Assembly: GCA_009746045.1 (NCBI GenBank)
Contig: RPFO01000059.1
Location: 1,677,489 to 1,741,488, forward strand
DNA from: Mesostigma viride
Lineage: Eukaryota; Streptophyta; Mesostigmatophyceae; Mesostigmatales; Mesostigmataceae
Length of the DNA stretch: 64,000 bases
Direction of reading: 5' to 3'
In this document: piece after piece, positions 24,401 through 36,400 of the stretch
How positions within the stretch are numbered: the first letter of the stretch is position 1
Layout of the letters: each line of letters begins with the position of its first letter
Made by a program: the position numbers and the translations under genes
Notes under the pieces: model-generated
What the model was told of the DNA's origin: nothing
Databases searched by the model: none
Seen by the model: the letters and a program-made list of their open reading frames with translations, nothing else

Positions 24401-27400
24401 TCCGCGCCACTATCCACTATCCGCGCCATTATCCACTATCCGCGCCATTATCCACTATCCGCGCCATTATCCACTATCCGCGCCACTATCCACTATCCGC
24501 GCCATTATCCACTATCCGCGCCACTATCCACTATCCGCGCCATTATCCACTATCCGCGCCATTATCCACTATCCGCGCCATTATCCACTATCCGCGCCAC
24601 TATCCACTATCCGCGCCATTATCCACTATCCGCGCCACTATCCACTATCCGCGCCATTATCCACCATCCGGGCTATCGCTTCGCATGGCAACCTGTTTTA
24701 GACAGAGTTTGGCGCCCTATGCTGTTGCACGTCTGTTCGACTAGTAGTTAGAGCGGGCATGCGTGGTACTGTCCGCGTGGCATTGTGTGCGCGGCGTTGT
24801 GGGCATGTTTGGCAGCGATAGGATGTCATGGTCCACCCCTGGGGCAGTGGCTGGCTCTCTCGTCCTTGATGCTGTCTAATGTGCCGTGCAGGTGCGGTGG
24901 CAATGCAAGGGCGCTTGGGTCAGGCCTCTCCCCCCCACCCTGGTCAAGCCGCCCGTGCATCAAATCCATCACATAAGATAGTCAGTCGTCTTGGCTTTGG
25001 GGCTATGATTCGCTGGCTCGCTAGCTGTTCCTGGCAGGCTGGCCAGGCGCGGACATGTCGCGTTGGTTTGATGACTCGGTGCTGATGGCAACCAGGGCAG
25101 TAGCGTGCCACCGCCATGGGGAGAAAGCATGTTGGCAGAGAGGTTGTCAGAGTTTGCAAAAAAACAACAGTTCTGCATCAACCGTTCGCCTTGTGGCGGC
25201 TGCCAGATGAACTGCATGGTCGGGTTGCCCCTTCATTAGTCAACACGTAGGGGTCTCTTTATGCATTTTTGGGCAACGTGGACAAGGTGACTGACCTTTG
25301 ATGTGCAGCGTGGAGGCAGTGAATTAAGTCTTTGGGTGCAGCCGGCAGCGTTGACAGTTTGTGTGCAGCGTGGAGGCAGAATGGCCTGGGGTTGTCCCGG
25401 CAAGTACATTGCACGCATTGGTAGTTTTATGATGTATAGAATTGAACTACTATCTGCAAAATTACTACCCATGTGGGCAGCGTATTTGCTGTCACCTTGG
25501 TGCGACACCTGGCGCGATGTCATGATGGTGGTGGGAATGTGTGCGTACGAATATGCAACGCTCCCGTGCACCCATGAAAGAACATGAAGATGCTACTGTG
25601 CACCCTCCTATGGTAGCGAAACCTCATCATTTTGCGCGTGGATATCCCTCGATTGGCTGGTGGCCCCGTCCTGCCCCGTGGCACCCTGCCATCTCACGTG
25701 CACCGCATCGTACGTTGGCAGTTGGAGGCGAGCCTGGGCTGGGTGCCGCCGTCCGCCCCAAGCAACGACGCGGATGCCAGCACGGGCGCGGAGGTGAGTA
25801 GTCCTGCATTTGTTCCTGGATGCGTCTGGTTGGGCTCACATCTCTGCCAGCATTCAGCTGTGGGTCGTGTACTACTGCCTGCACTTGTGTGGACTTCTTC
25901 AACTCGCGTACTCAACGCCCCTTTGTGCGGCCACCTGTGCTGTACTGCTGCGCGGCGAAACCACGGCAGGTGTGCACGCTGCTCCCTGAGGCAGAAGATT
26001 CGGGCTGGCAATGGACCACCGTCCGCACCACGCCCGCAGCAGCAGTGGCAGGAAAAACCTTGACGGGGGACGGCACAGGGAGCGCCCAGGGACCCGCTGG
26101 GTCGGCGCCAATTGGCGATGCGGAGGACGGCGCGCGGCAGAACGGGGCTGACTCGACACCCGCGGTGGCGGATGCTGACGGTGACTGGGACAGGGAGGCT
26201 GGCGCAGGGGGTGACGTGACGATGGTGGATGCACAGGATCGGGGCGGGGCCGCTAGGAGTGGGCCACCGGCCTCATCTCCAGACCACGGTTCTGAGGATG
26301 GTGGGTTTCCAACGGGGGAAGGGGCCAGTTCTGGTGAGGACGGTTGCGGGGGTCAGCATGGGGACAACTATGGCGGCCAGTTGCAGGAGGACGGGGAGGA
26401 GGAGCACCCGGATGATGATGATGGGATGCTGGACGCCCCCCCCGTGGCGCTGGGTGTGGTAAGCGCACTGGTGCCCCCTCGAAGTGACGTAAGCCAGCAG
26501 GACGGGGGCGGGTACCGCCGCTGGGTGGTGGGCGAGGAGGCGGCACGGGTGTCCCCCGAGGATCCGTATGTGCTGCGGTGGCCGATGCGGCGCGGCAAGT
26601 TCAACGTGGGGGCTGGCTACTCACTGCAGCAGGTGGGTGGTGGGGAGGGCTGATGTGATGTATATTCCCTTGTGGCTGAGTGGATGAAGACTTTGCCAGC
26701 ATTGAGGAGCCGCTTGCTTCAAACGGGCCAAGCGATCGATGCGGTTGCCCAGCAGGTAGTCGAAGCAGGAGGCGAAGTGCACGCATGGCGGTGAGGCGGT
26801 GCGTATGTAAGCAGAGGCACCCGAACGCCGCACGAAGGGCCAGCATTCGTGCCATGTTATTGGCTGTTACTTTCGTTGTGCCTCAAAGGCCATACCCTTC
26901 GTCCCTGGGATGATGGCAAAGGGGATTTGGCTGTCATGGGGCATGCCCCTCTTACGCCGGCTCACCCTCCCCCCACCCTCCCGGGCGGAATGAGAAAGCC
27001 AGCGCTCGGTTCCCAATACTGTTGGCTCCAATGCTGTGGCCTCTTCAGTAAACATGGTGTGCTGATCCTGCACTTGCTTGCTGACCACACCTTGCACACC
27101 CTGGCAGGTGCTGGACGACATGCATGCGATCTGGGAGAAGGCCATCCGTGACGACCTGCAGCTCACGGCCAAGGACCGCGAGGAGTTAGCGGTGGTGCTC
27201 GTGGTGCCCGACACGTTGGAGACGCGCGGTGGGTGGCGGGATTTTTGCGGTGGTGTGGTAGGGGTGGGGGTGCTCTGTGTGTGTGGTGGGCTTGTTGTTG
27301 TGGATGTGGGGGAGGACATGTGCTGTAGCATGGGCTGATGTCGCATGGGCTGGTGGGGCACCGATGAGGTTGCTCGGGTGCAGGCAGGAACACCTCTCGA

Positions 27401-30400
27401 CGTCGATGCCTAGTATCATATGGATGGGCGAAGGAATGGGCCGGGCAGAGGGCTATCTTGACCGGACAGATGTTTTGATGAATGGGCAGGTTGTGGGCTC
27501 TTTTGCATGATTGGGTGCTATTCTTGTTTGCACGCCTCCCAACTCTGCCTGATGGTACCTTGTCGCCGACTTGTCTGCTGGCATCCCTGTTTCGTGTTCT
27601 ATCCTCCATGCCCATGCTTGCGCCCGCCACAGAGGTCAAGGAGCTGATTGGGCTCATCCTCAAGGACTTGGCCTTTGCGTCCATGATTATCCACCAGGTG
27701 CGCGCCGCATCGCGGGACGTGTTTGATGGAGCTTTGCAGCACGTCCGCAGTCTAGGCACCTTTGTGGCCATGTACGCTATGCTGGCTGCGAAGGGCTGCC
27801 GTTTGGCTGGTGAGGTTCCCATGAATATCCCTTGCTGGGGGGGCCACATGCCCTCTCCATCGGATCTGTACTTGAGTCTGCAGGAGAATCCTTGAAAGGG
27901 AGTGCACGCAACACAAGAGGGCCCAGTCCCACGTTCCTATCATCCTTCCTATTTGTCATCCTTCCTACTTGTCATCCTTCCTACTTGTCATCCTTCCTGT
28001 TTGTCATCCTGCCTATTTGTCATCCTTCCTACTTGTCATCCTTCCTATTACTCGTGTTCTACAGCTGTCTTGGTAGAAGGTGTGCGGTGCAATGCGGCGG
28101 CGGGCCATGACCGTGTGGACACCCGTCTCCCTTTGTACCGTGTGGGTGACATGGCATCTCGTGCCACCCGTGCTCATCATGTGTCTTCATTGCCCTCACG
28201 TATATCCACGCTCAACCCACACGTGACCCACGCTTGACCCACGCTTGACCTTCTCTTGACCCACGCTTGACCCACGCTTGACCCACGCTTGATCCACGCT
28301 TGACCCACGCTTGACCCACGCTTGACCCACGCTTGACCCACGCTTGACCCACGCTTGACCCACGCTTGACCCACGCTTGACCCACGCTTGACCCACGCTT
28401 GACCCACGCTTGACCCACGCTTGACCCACGGCTGACCCACTGCGGCTGCTGGCCTTGTCCTGCTGCCTCCGCAGGAGAGCGTCGCGGCCTGCATCGGCAA
28501 CAACATCTCCTCGGCATGCATCGTCAACGTGGGCGCGCAGACCACGGTGGCCGCATGCGTGGAGGTGGGCAAGCCTGTGTGTGCAGGCGGCCAGTTAGGA
28601 ACACTAACACCTGACTCCTGGCAAAGCAGGACAACTCCTGCCTCCTGCCTCCCGCCTCCTGAGGAATGGTGGAGCCATGTGGCGCACGCGCAGGCGACGG
28701 CCTCACTAGGCAACGGCCCAAGCGTTGTAGCAACCAGTATACGGGTCTAGTGACCAGTAACGGGTCTAGTACAGCAGGCGACGGCCTCACTAGGCAACGG
28801 CCCAAGCGTTGTAGCAACCAGTATACGGGTCTAGTGACCAGTAACGGGTCTAGTACAGCAGGCGACGGCTTCACTAGGCAACGGCCCAAGCGTTGTAGCA
28901 ACCAGTATACGGGTCTAGTGACCAGTAACGGGTCTAGTACAGCAGGCGACGGCTTCACTAGGCAACCCCTATTCATGTAGTGACAAGTAACGGGTCTAGT
29001 ACAGCAGGCGACGGCTTCACTAGGCAACCCCTATTCATGTAGTAACAAGTAACGGGTCAAGTACAGCAGGCGACGGCTTCACTAGGCAACCCCTATTCAT
29101 GTAGTAACAAGTAACGGGTCTAGTACAGCAGGCGACGGCTTCACTAGGCAACCCCTATTCATGTAGTAACAAGGAACGGGTCTAGTACAGCAGGCGACGG
29201 CTTCACTAGGCAACGGCCCAAGCGTTGTAGCAACCAGTATACGGGTCTAGTGACCAGTAACGGGTCTAGTACAGCAGGCGACGGCTTCACTAGGCAACCC
29301 CTATTCATGTAGTAACAAGGAACGGGTCTAGTACAGCAGGCGACGGCTTCACTAGGCAACCCCTATTCATGTAGTAACAAGGAACGGGTCTAGTACAGCA
29401 GGCGACGGCTTCACTAGGCAACCCCTATTCAGGGCGCTCAAAACTCAGCGGGCATTTGGGGGGCTTAACAAAGGGGTTGGATTCCAAAAATGTAGGGCGC
29501 CTCCCCTCCTTCCTTTGCACGTGCCCCTCTCGTGTGCACGCAGCTGGTGTCCCCAGGTGTACATGACGATGCAACAAGTTTGTCGCAATGGTCTGCTTGT
29601 AGTGCTCGGGAGGCACACCAGCTCCTGGATGACACATTGGTCCCGTCAGCGCCATGCCCCTTGGACACGCCCCTTGCACAAGCGCCGTTCAAGGTGCCGT
29701 CGCCGTTGTTGTTTGGCTGGCGACACTTTGTGCGACACGCACTCTCCCATCTGGACCTCAAACTTGTCAGCCATTTTATTTTCCGATGCTGCTCAAGCAC
29801 TTGTACTTGTGTTGCTCGTGGGCCTGTGCGCGCTGTCTCGCAGGATGGATCGATTGTGCCAGGGAGCCGCCTGGTGATGCCGTTCGGAGGGGATGTGAGT
29901 AGCATGAACATGCCGTTGGGAGGGGATGTGAGTAGCACGGTGATGCCGTTCGGAGGGGATGTGAGTAGCACGGTGATGCCGTTGGGAGGGGATGTGAGTA
30001 GCACGGTGATGCCGTTCGGAGGGGATGTGAGTAGCGCGGTGATGCCGTTGGGAGGGGATGTGACTAGCACGGTGATGCCGTTCGGAGGGGATGTGAGTAG
30101 CACGGTGATGCCGTTGGGAGGGGATGTGAGTAGCACGGTGATGCCGTTTGGAGGGGATGTGAGTAGCACGGTGATGCCGTTGGGAGGGGATGTGAGTAGC
30201 ACGGTGATGCCGTTCGGAGGGGATGTGAGTAGCACGGTGATGCCGTTCGGAGGGGATGTGAGTGGCACGAGCATGGGCACCCCCTTTGGATTACGATGCT
30301 TGGGGTGTGTGGCCAGGGTACCACCTGCTCGTGTAGCAGGTGTCCCATGGCTCGCCAAACGGCTCGTGCAGTGATCGTCTCAGTAGTATCTCCGCTCTCC

Positions 30401-33400
30401 TTGTTGTGGCCATAAAGTAGCGTTGTTGGCCGTAGAGTTGATTGTGCACCTGGGGGTGGGGCCGCTTCATGAAGGTGCATGCAAATAGTGGCATGCAAAT
30501 AGTGGCATGCAGATAGTGGCATGCAAATGCTCATGCGCAGGTGGATCATGCGTAATGCTGCACGGCTGCCAGCAGTTACCGTGCGTGGGTCGGTGAGGGG
30601 CGGGCATGGACATGTTTTGGGGGTGCCAGCGCCCCCACGGGGAACACTCTGCTGAGGACACTCATGAAACATGGGTTCTGGGGGACGGTCTCGAGCCAGC
30701 ATGGCCTGGGTGCATCAAGCTAGAAGGTGCTGGCGCGTGGGCATCGCAACAGATTGTGCATGCTTGGCTGGGGCTACGCCTGTTTTCTCTGGCAGTTAGG
30801 TGGGTGGCTTCAGCATTACCTCTCTCACCAAGTGCTGCTGGTGACGGCAACGTCGGCACCTTGCCAACCACCACTAGCCCAACCACACGCGGGGGACGTC
30901 ACAGAACCAAGTTAAAGGGTCACCATCGACCACGCGGCCGCGTGTGGGCATGTGGGCATGCTGCTATTTCCGATCTCAAGCTCTGTGGTCGCTAGACGGC
31001 AGGCAGATCATCACCTCCAGTGCCGCGCACAATGGACACCGTTTTTACAACCCCCAACCACCTCTCCTTGTGCGAGTGTGGCCAACCTCCTATGCCACGT
31101 GCCACAGGACCTGACGCGCTCCGCCCTCTGGTTCGTCTCACGTCCTAAGACGCTTTATTACACACCCGAGGCTTACACCACCAACCCCCTTTTACCTTGT
31201 CCACGTGCCACAGGACCTGACGCGCTCCGCCCTCTGGTTTGTCAAGCGAGGTTGTGCGGGCGCATTCCCGTATGCCGAGTGCAACCCTTGGGAGAGCACA
31301 CAGGACTTTCTGATCCTGCAGGAGCTGCTGCTCAAGATGTGCACCATGGGGGTAAGTAGCTCTTGCTAGGGCATGGGGGTAAGGAGCTCTTTTTAGCGCA
31401 TGGGGGGCTGCTCGTTGTAATGCTGCTTCTAAAAATGTGCACCATGGGGTTACGTGTTGTGTACAAGACAGGCAGCATGTCAATTTCCTCCCTGTGGTAG
31501 TGCCTCACAAGCTTGTATCCATTCTTTAGTCGTGGGCAATGCGCAAGTATTGTTGCTGCTCGAACTCACCATGTGACGATCGGAGCGACAGCGGCACAGG
31601 GAATCCGAGGCATGCGTAATGTTACAGCCAGCTGTTGCCCACACCTTCCCCCGTTCTCAGAGCTTGGGCCATCGTTATTAGCCGTCATGGTAAGGCTCTG
31701 AGATCGCCACCTGCATGACGCGCAAGACGCAGCTGTCTGCGTCTTTGAGTGCCGCCGAGGCATGTAGTTGCTCATGATGAGCTGATGTTACGGACGTCCA
31801 TGCTGGAGTCATTTGCAACGCACAAAACGTACATGAGCCTATGACTACACCTATGTTTTTACCCTCCTGGGTGCTTCTGCTTGGTGCAAGGTCGTGTGCA
31901 TGTACGGGGATGCCTGCATGTTGTGGTATCCTGGACATGACACGTCCCCTCTTGGGCGTGTTGGGAACCCTTTCTTGGGCGATACGTGCCCCCCTCCTTT
32001 GGTCCCCACCCACCCACAGGCTGCTGGCGACACGGACCGGCAGCCCAAGCCGTGGAGGTTTCGCGTGCGTAAGAAGGGGGAACCGGCCCGGTGCTTCCAG
32101 GCGCCAGTCGGCTCGCTCCGGCACGTGAGTCATCCCCTGGCCCACGTAGGGGCTTGCAGGGCATTATGTGCCACGGGCATTAAGTGCTTGCGGGTATTAT
32201 GTACCAGCCCGTTGCCTGTATATAGCGCTTGTCAAGTCATGGGGGGACGCAGGTAGTGTGGTGCTACAAGTTTTGTGCTACAAGGAACCCTTGGTGGCCC
32301 CCGGGCATCAGAGGTGTCTCGGCAGCGGTGGATATATCAAGTGGGTAGGGCGGGATGTAATCCGGTGAGGACGGTGCAACCAGTTATGGGGTCGCAGGCG
32401 TCAGTTTAATGCAGGCAGGTCACGGCAGCATGCTCACAGAAGCGGGTAGGCATGCCGGCTGCTTGGCATGTGGCTGTGTTGCAATTTGCATGGTAGTGAC
32501 GCTTGCCATGTGGAGGCATGGGTAAGGGCGGACACTGGGCAGAGCCTGTTGTTTCCGTTCCCATCATGATTTGTCTTTTGTGTGAATGGAGGCAGGTGAA
32601 TGAAGGCAAGTAGTGTCGTTCCTGACCAGGGTGGTGAGGGGATTTGCTTGGTTTCTTGAATGAGAGGATGAGGCCACCACCTTTGACCAGAGCCCACAGG
32701 AACATCAGTGCTGCCCATCACGGCGGGCGATACAGCTGGGCTCGCCCTTTGTCGCGTAGACTTATGCTGTTCCACGAAGGGGGGTGCTGCCTGCTGACCT
32801 GTGTGGCGTGATGTCACCATGCTGATGTCATCGTCCAGGTGCTGGCCCTGGGGCTCACAAACCCATTGCTGTTGGACATCTTTGAGGAGGACGTGGAGCA
32901 CGGACATGGGTGAGTGCGCGGCGCCGGTAGGTAGCCACGCGTGGACCCGCACTAACCCATGTAGCCGATGATAGGTTGGGCGGCACCTTGAATGACTGGC
33001 TGCCTGATATATGTATGCCTCGAAATACCTACTTGTTGACAGTTGAAGCCGTTATATAGGTGTCCCCATCCTATCGATGCCTTTTGAATGTTCCTTTCCC
33101 CCCCTTGCGGGGCTGCGGCTGAGCGTGTGATGCTTATTATGCATGGGGAGTCTTGGGTTATGGGAATTTTGCATGGCAGCCGTTCGCCTTGTGCTGAACG
33201 AACAGGCACGCTACCACAAACAGGCACGCTCCCTGACAGCCCCCACTTGATGTGCTGCTCTCAGGTGGGCAGTGCACGTGCACAGGTGGACCCGTCATTC
33301 CTGCACAAACATATACCTGTTTTACTCGTCGAATGTCCTGCTGTCATCCGTCAGTTTTCTTCTCCCTCTCGAACGGGTGGCTTGTGCGCTGAAGCACGCC

Positions 33401-36400
33401 CAACAATTGGGTGCATGTCTGTCAACCGTCCCTCCCCCCCCCCATCTCCCCCCCTGGTCAGGCGCCACCACGAGGACTTCGAGGACACGCTGGATGACGC
33501 CTACCTGGTGGAGCTGGCCCCGTCCCGCCGCATCGATGCGCTCAACAAGCAGTTTGCCGAGGGGGCCGCGATGGGGGGGATGGTGGGGCTGCCCGTGGGG
33601 GGCGAAGGGGCAGGCCTGCTCAACGCCTCCATCGCCGGTACAGGTGCCAGTGGCATCGCGGCAGACAGCCCTGCGCCGATGGACACCGCCAATGTGGCTA
33701 GTGTGCGCGAGATGCCTGCTCACGATGGGTCAGTGAGGGGGGGGGGCGAGGATGGTCTCACCAGCGGGGATGTGTTGGGGGCAACATCAAATGATCCCGG
33801 AGGACCCTCCTCATCCTCGGCTGCGCAGCAAGGGTCGCGCGAAGCAGGTCAAGGGGGGGGAGCGAGGGGTATGGGTAGCAGCGGCGCGCATGCCGCATCC
33901 GCGTCGGCGGCAATGGTGTCCGAGTCGCTGCTCTCCGTTCCCCGCATGATCGTCAAGAGTATTCTGTCCAGCGGTGAGTGCCGTTGTACCAATTCGTGTG
34001 GAAGCACAGCAGAGTGCCCAGCATGTGGGTGGGTGGGTGGGTGGGTGGGTGGGTGGGTGGGTGGGTGGGTGGGTGGGTGGGTGGGTGGGTGGGTGGGTGG
34101 GTGGGTGGGTGGGTGGGTGGGTGGGTGGGTGGGTGGGTGGGTGGGTGGGTGGTCATCAACAGCCAACAGCATACGGTCCAGCGGAGGGTTTCCATGAACA
34201 TCCAGAGTTCCTCGTGGTACCTTTCCTAGCGGCATGCTGGTATGTGGGCAAGCAACCCACAGGCCATGTGCCGCGGATCACCAAGAGCATCCTGTCCAAC
34301 AGTGAATCGCCCGTATGCTGCGATGCTCATACACGCACAGCCCCGCTAGGCTTGCAGACCACTTTTAGTGTTGCGGGGTTAGAACCTGTATCGGTTGTCG
34401 ATCATGACCCGCCATGCGCTGGTGTGCCGGTGTCAATCGGGCCCACCACGTCTGCAGGGTCGCTGGCGGTTCGTCCTGGCCATCAGGTAGACAGTTGCAC
34501 ACGTGGTGAGGGATGGCTTTGGCAGGAAGCCTGAGAGGCCAGCATGCGCAACGGTTTGTGGAGGTTTCGCAAAGCTTTGCTAAGTTGTTGTTAAGTGGAT
34601 TTTAAAGGACTGCTGTGGTGGTGGCTGATTCGTGGCAGGTGGTGCGTTTTGTTGCCTGTGCTTCCTGCTTTATGCCACCTGTTTTCCAGAAGCCAGACGC
34701 CGGTGCGTGTAGTAGCAGTATGTTTGCAGCCGGCTTCTGCTGTGTGGTCGCGCTCCAGAGCTGCGATGCTCTGGATACTTTTAAAGTTATCTTGCTTGGA
34801 TCGATGTCTGTACTGGAGAAGTCTTGCGCGTAGAGGCATACGAGCTGCGCCATCCCTTACTACGAATAACGCAGTGGGGGCGCTGAGGTACATGTTAACC
34901 TTGCAGAGCATTCCCTGTCACGTGTTCTGCAGTGCACTGGTTATGGTGGCTACAGTGCATGTCGCTGTTGGTGGCCACAGGAGTGACCCAGGGCTGACAT
35001 AGTCACGTTGCTTCTTTGGGATTGCATGCATTCCTATGTGGCAACCACAGGGCGGCTGGACTTGAAGCGAAAGATGTTTGCCAGCATACAGCTGGTAGGT
35101 GCGGTGCAATAATGGGCAGCCACATCTGCTCCCAATTCTCACATCGCAAGCTGTCAGCCTTGCGCCCGCGCCCCTTCATAGATTGTTGGGATATGAGTTT
35201 GTTACATATGCCGAGACTCCCGCATCATGCAGTTTTTCTTTACTAGACTAATTAGAGATTGGGCATTAATGGAATAATGATGTGCCTGATTCTGATAATA
35301 CGGTCCTTGGCTTTTCCATGATGCTTCCCCCTTTGCAGGTGGGCGGCACGGTGATGATGAAGGGGGTCATCGACGTATTGGAGGAGAGGTGAGTGGCTGG
35401 TGAACGGTTCCGTGCTTTTTTTATCCCTGCATGGGCTGCCTGTGGTCGAGCTATATGCAGAAGTAAGGACCATGCTGAGATGGAGCAAGGACAATAAAAA
35501 AAATATTGCGAGGACGCACATACGACTGGAGGGCACGAATCCAGTTCCCCCTCTAGCCACGGCTGCCATGGGCTAACCCTGGCGGATGCAGCCTGGTGCA
35601 GGCGCATCTCTTACGGCAGTATCTTGTTAAAAGGCCTGCCAAGGCCCTCATGCAGCGCTTTCCAATGCTCTTTGCAGTCGGCCAAGCACGGTCCACAATC
35701 GTCTAGCACTGAGTGTAGTGCCAATTACTAACTGCTCGGATCTATGTACAGTAAATATCTGCATACACCTCCGACATAATATCAGGGTCCCCCCAGCCCT
35801 TGTCTCTAAATCAAATGCATAGTCGCACATCGCGGATATTTCTGCAAACATACATGGAGTGAGGCTGAATGGGCAACCGTGGGTTTGCAAGTAGGGCCAG
35901 AACAAGCCTCTTGCATGGGTCCGTCACCACCTGTGGCGTATCTGAATGCGTCTGAGCTCTAGATATAGGGGCCATCAAGTTTCGTTTAAGTGGCCAGCCG
36001 GAGCGGCTGCTTAGGTTTTAGCGGGCAAGTGTTCGAAGCGCGTCATTGGTGAATTACTCGGGAACTTGGGTTTCCCCGCGAAACTCCAACCGCACGTTCA
36101 GATTTCCAAATCTCAAGTAAAGTTCGGCGCAACTTTCTGAACGGGGGCAGTTGACGAGCAGCATTCCTCCGGACGAATGAATTGCGTTCCATACTTGCGC
36201 AAAATTTTGAAAGGTAGCTTGCGTGCAGCCCTACTAAAATTTGCGCGGACGTTCAGATTTCCAAATCTCAAGTAAATTTCGGCGGAACTTTCTGAACAGG
36301 GGTAGTTGGCGGGCAGCGTTCCTCCAGACGAATGAAATGCGTTCCATACTAGCGCAAAATTTTGAAAGGTAGCTTGCGTGCAGCCCTACTAAAATTTGCG

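Noticed and set aside
19208-24751. An 1,847-codon frame of VRVR then STIRAIIHYPRHYPLSAPL-type peptides
   Set aside because: Artefact of the 6-bp and 19-bp periods; all three frames are open, and the sequence lies within an ARP9 intron.
24880-25000. Extra ARP9 exon after TGCCGTGCAG near 24,890
   Set aside because: Opens a frame of about 28 codons with no similarity to ARP9 and no clear donor.
34200-34320. Second copy of the ARP9 exon ending near 33,973 (ITKSILSNSE-like words at about 34,278)
   Set aside because: Only about 20 bp of similarity, no acceptor, and the phase does not fit; it may be a very old duplication but cannot be supported.
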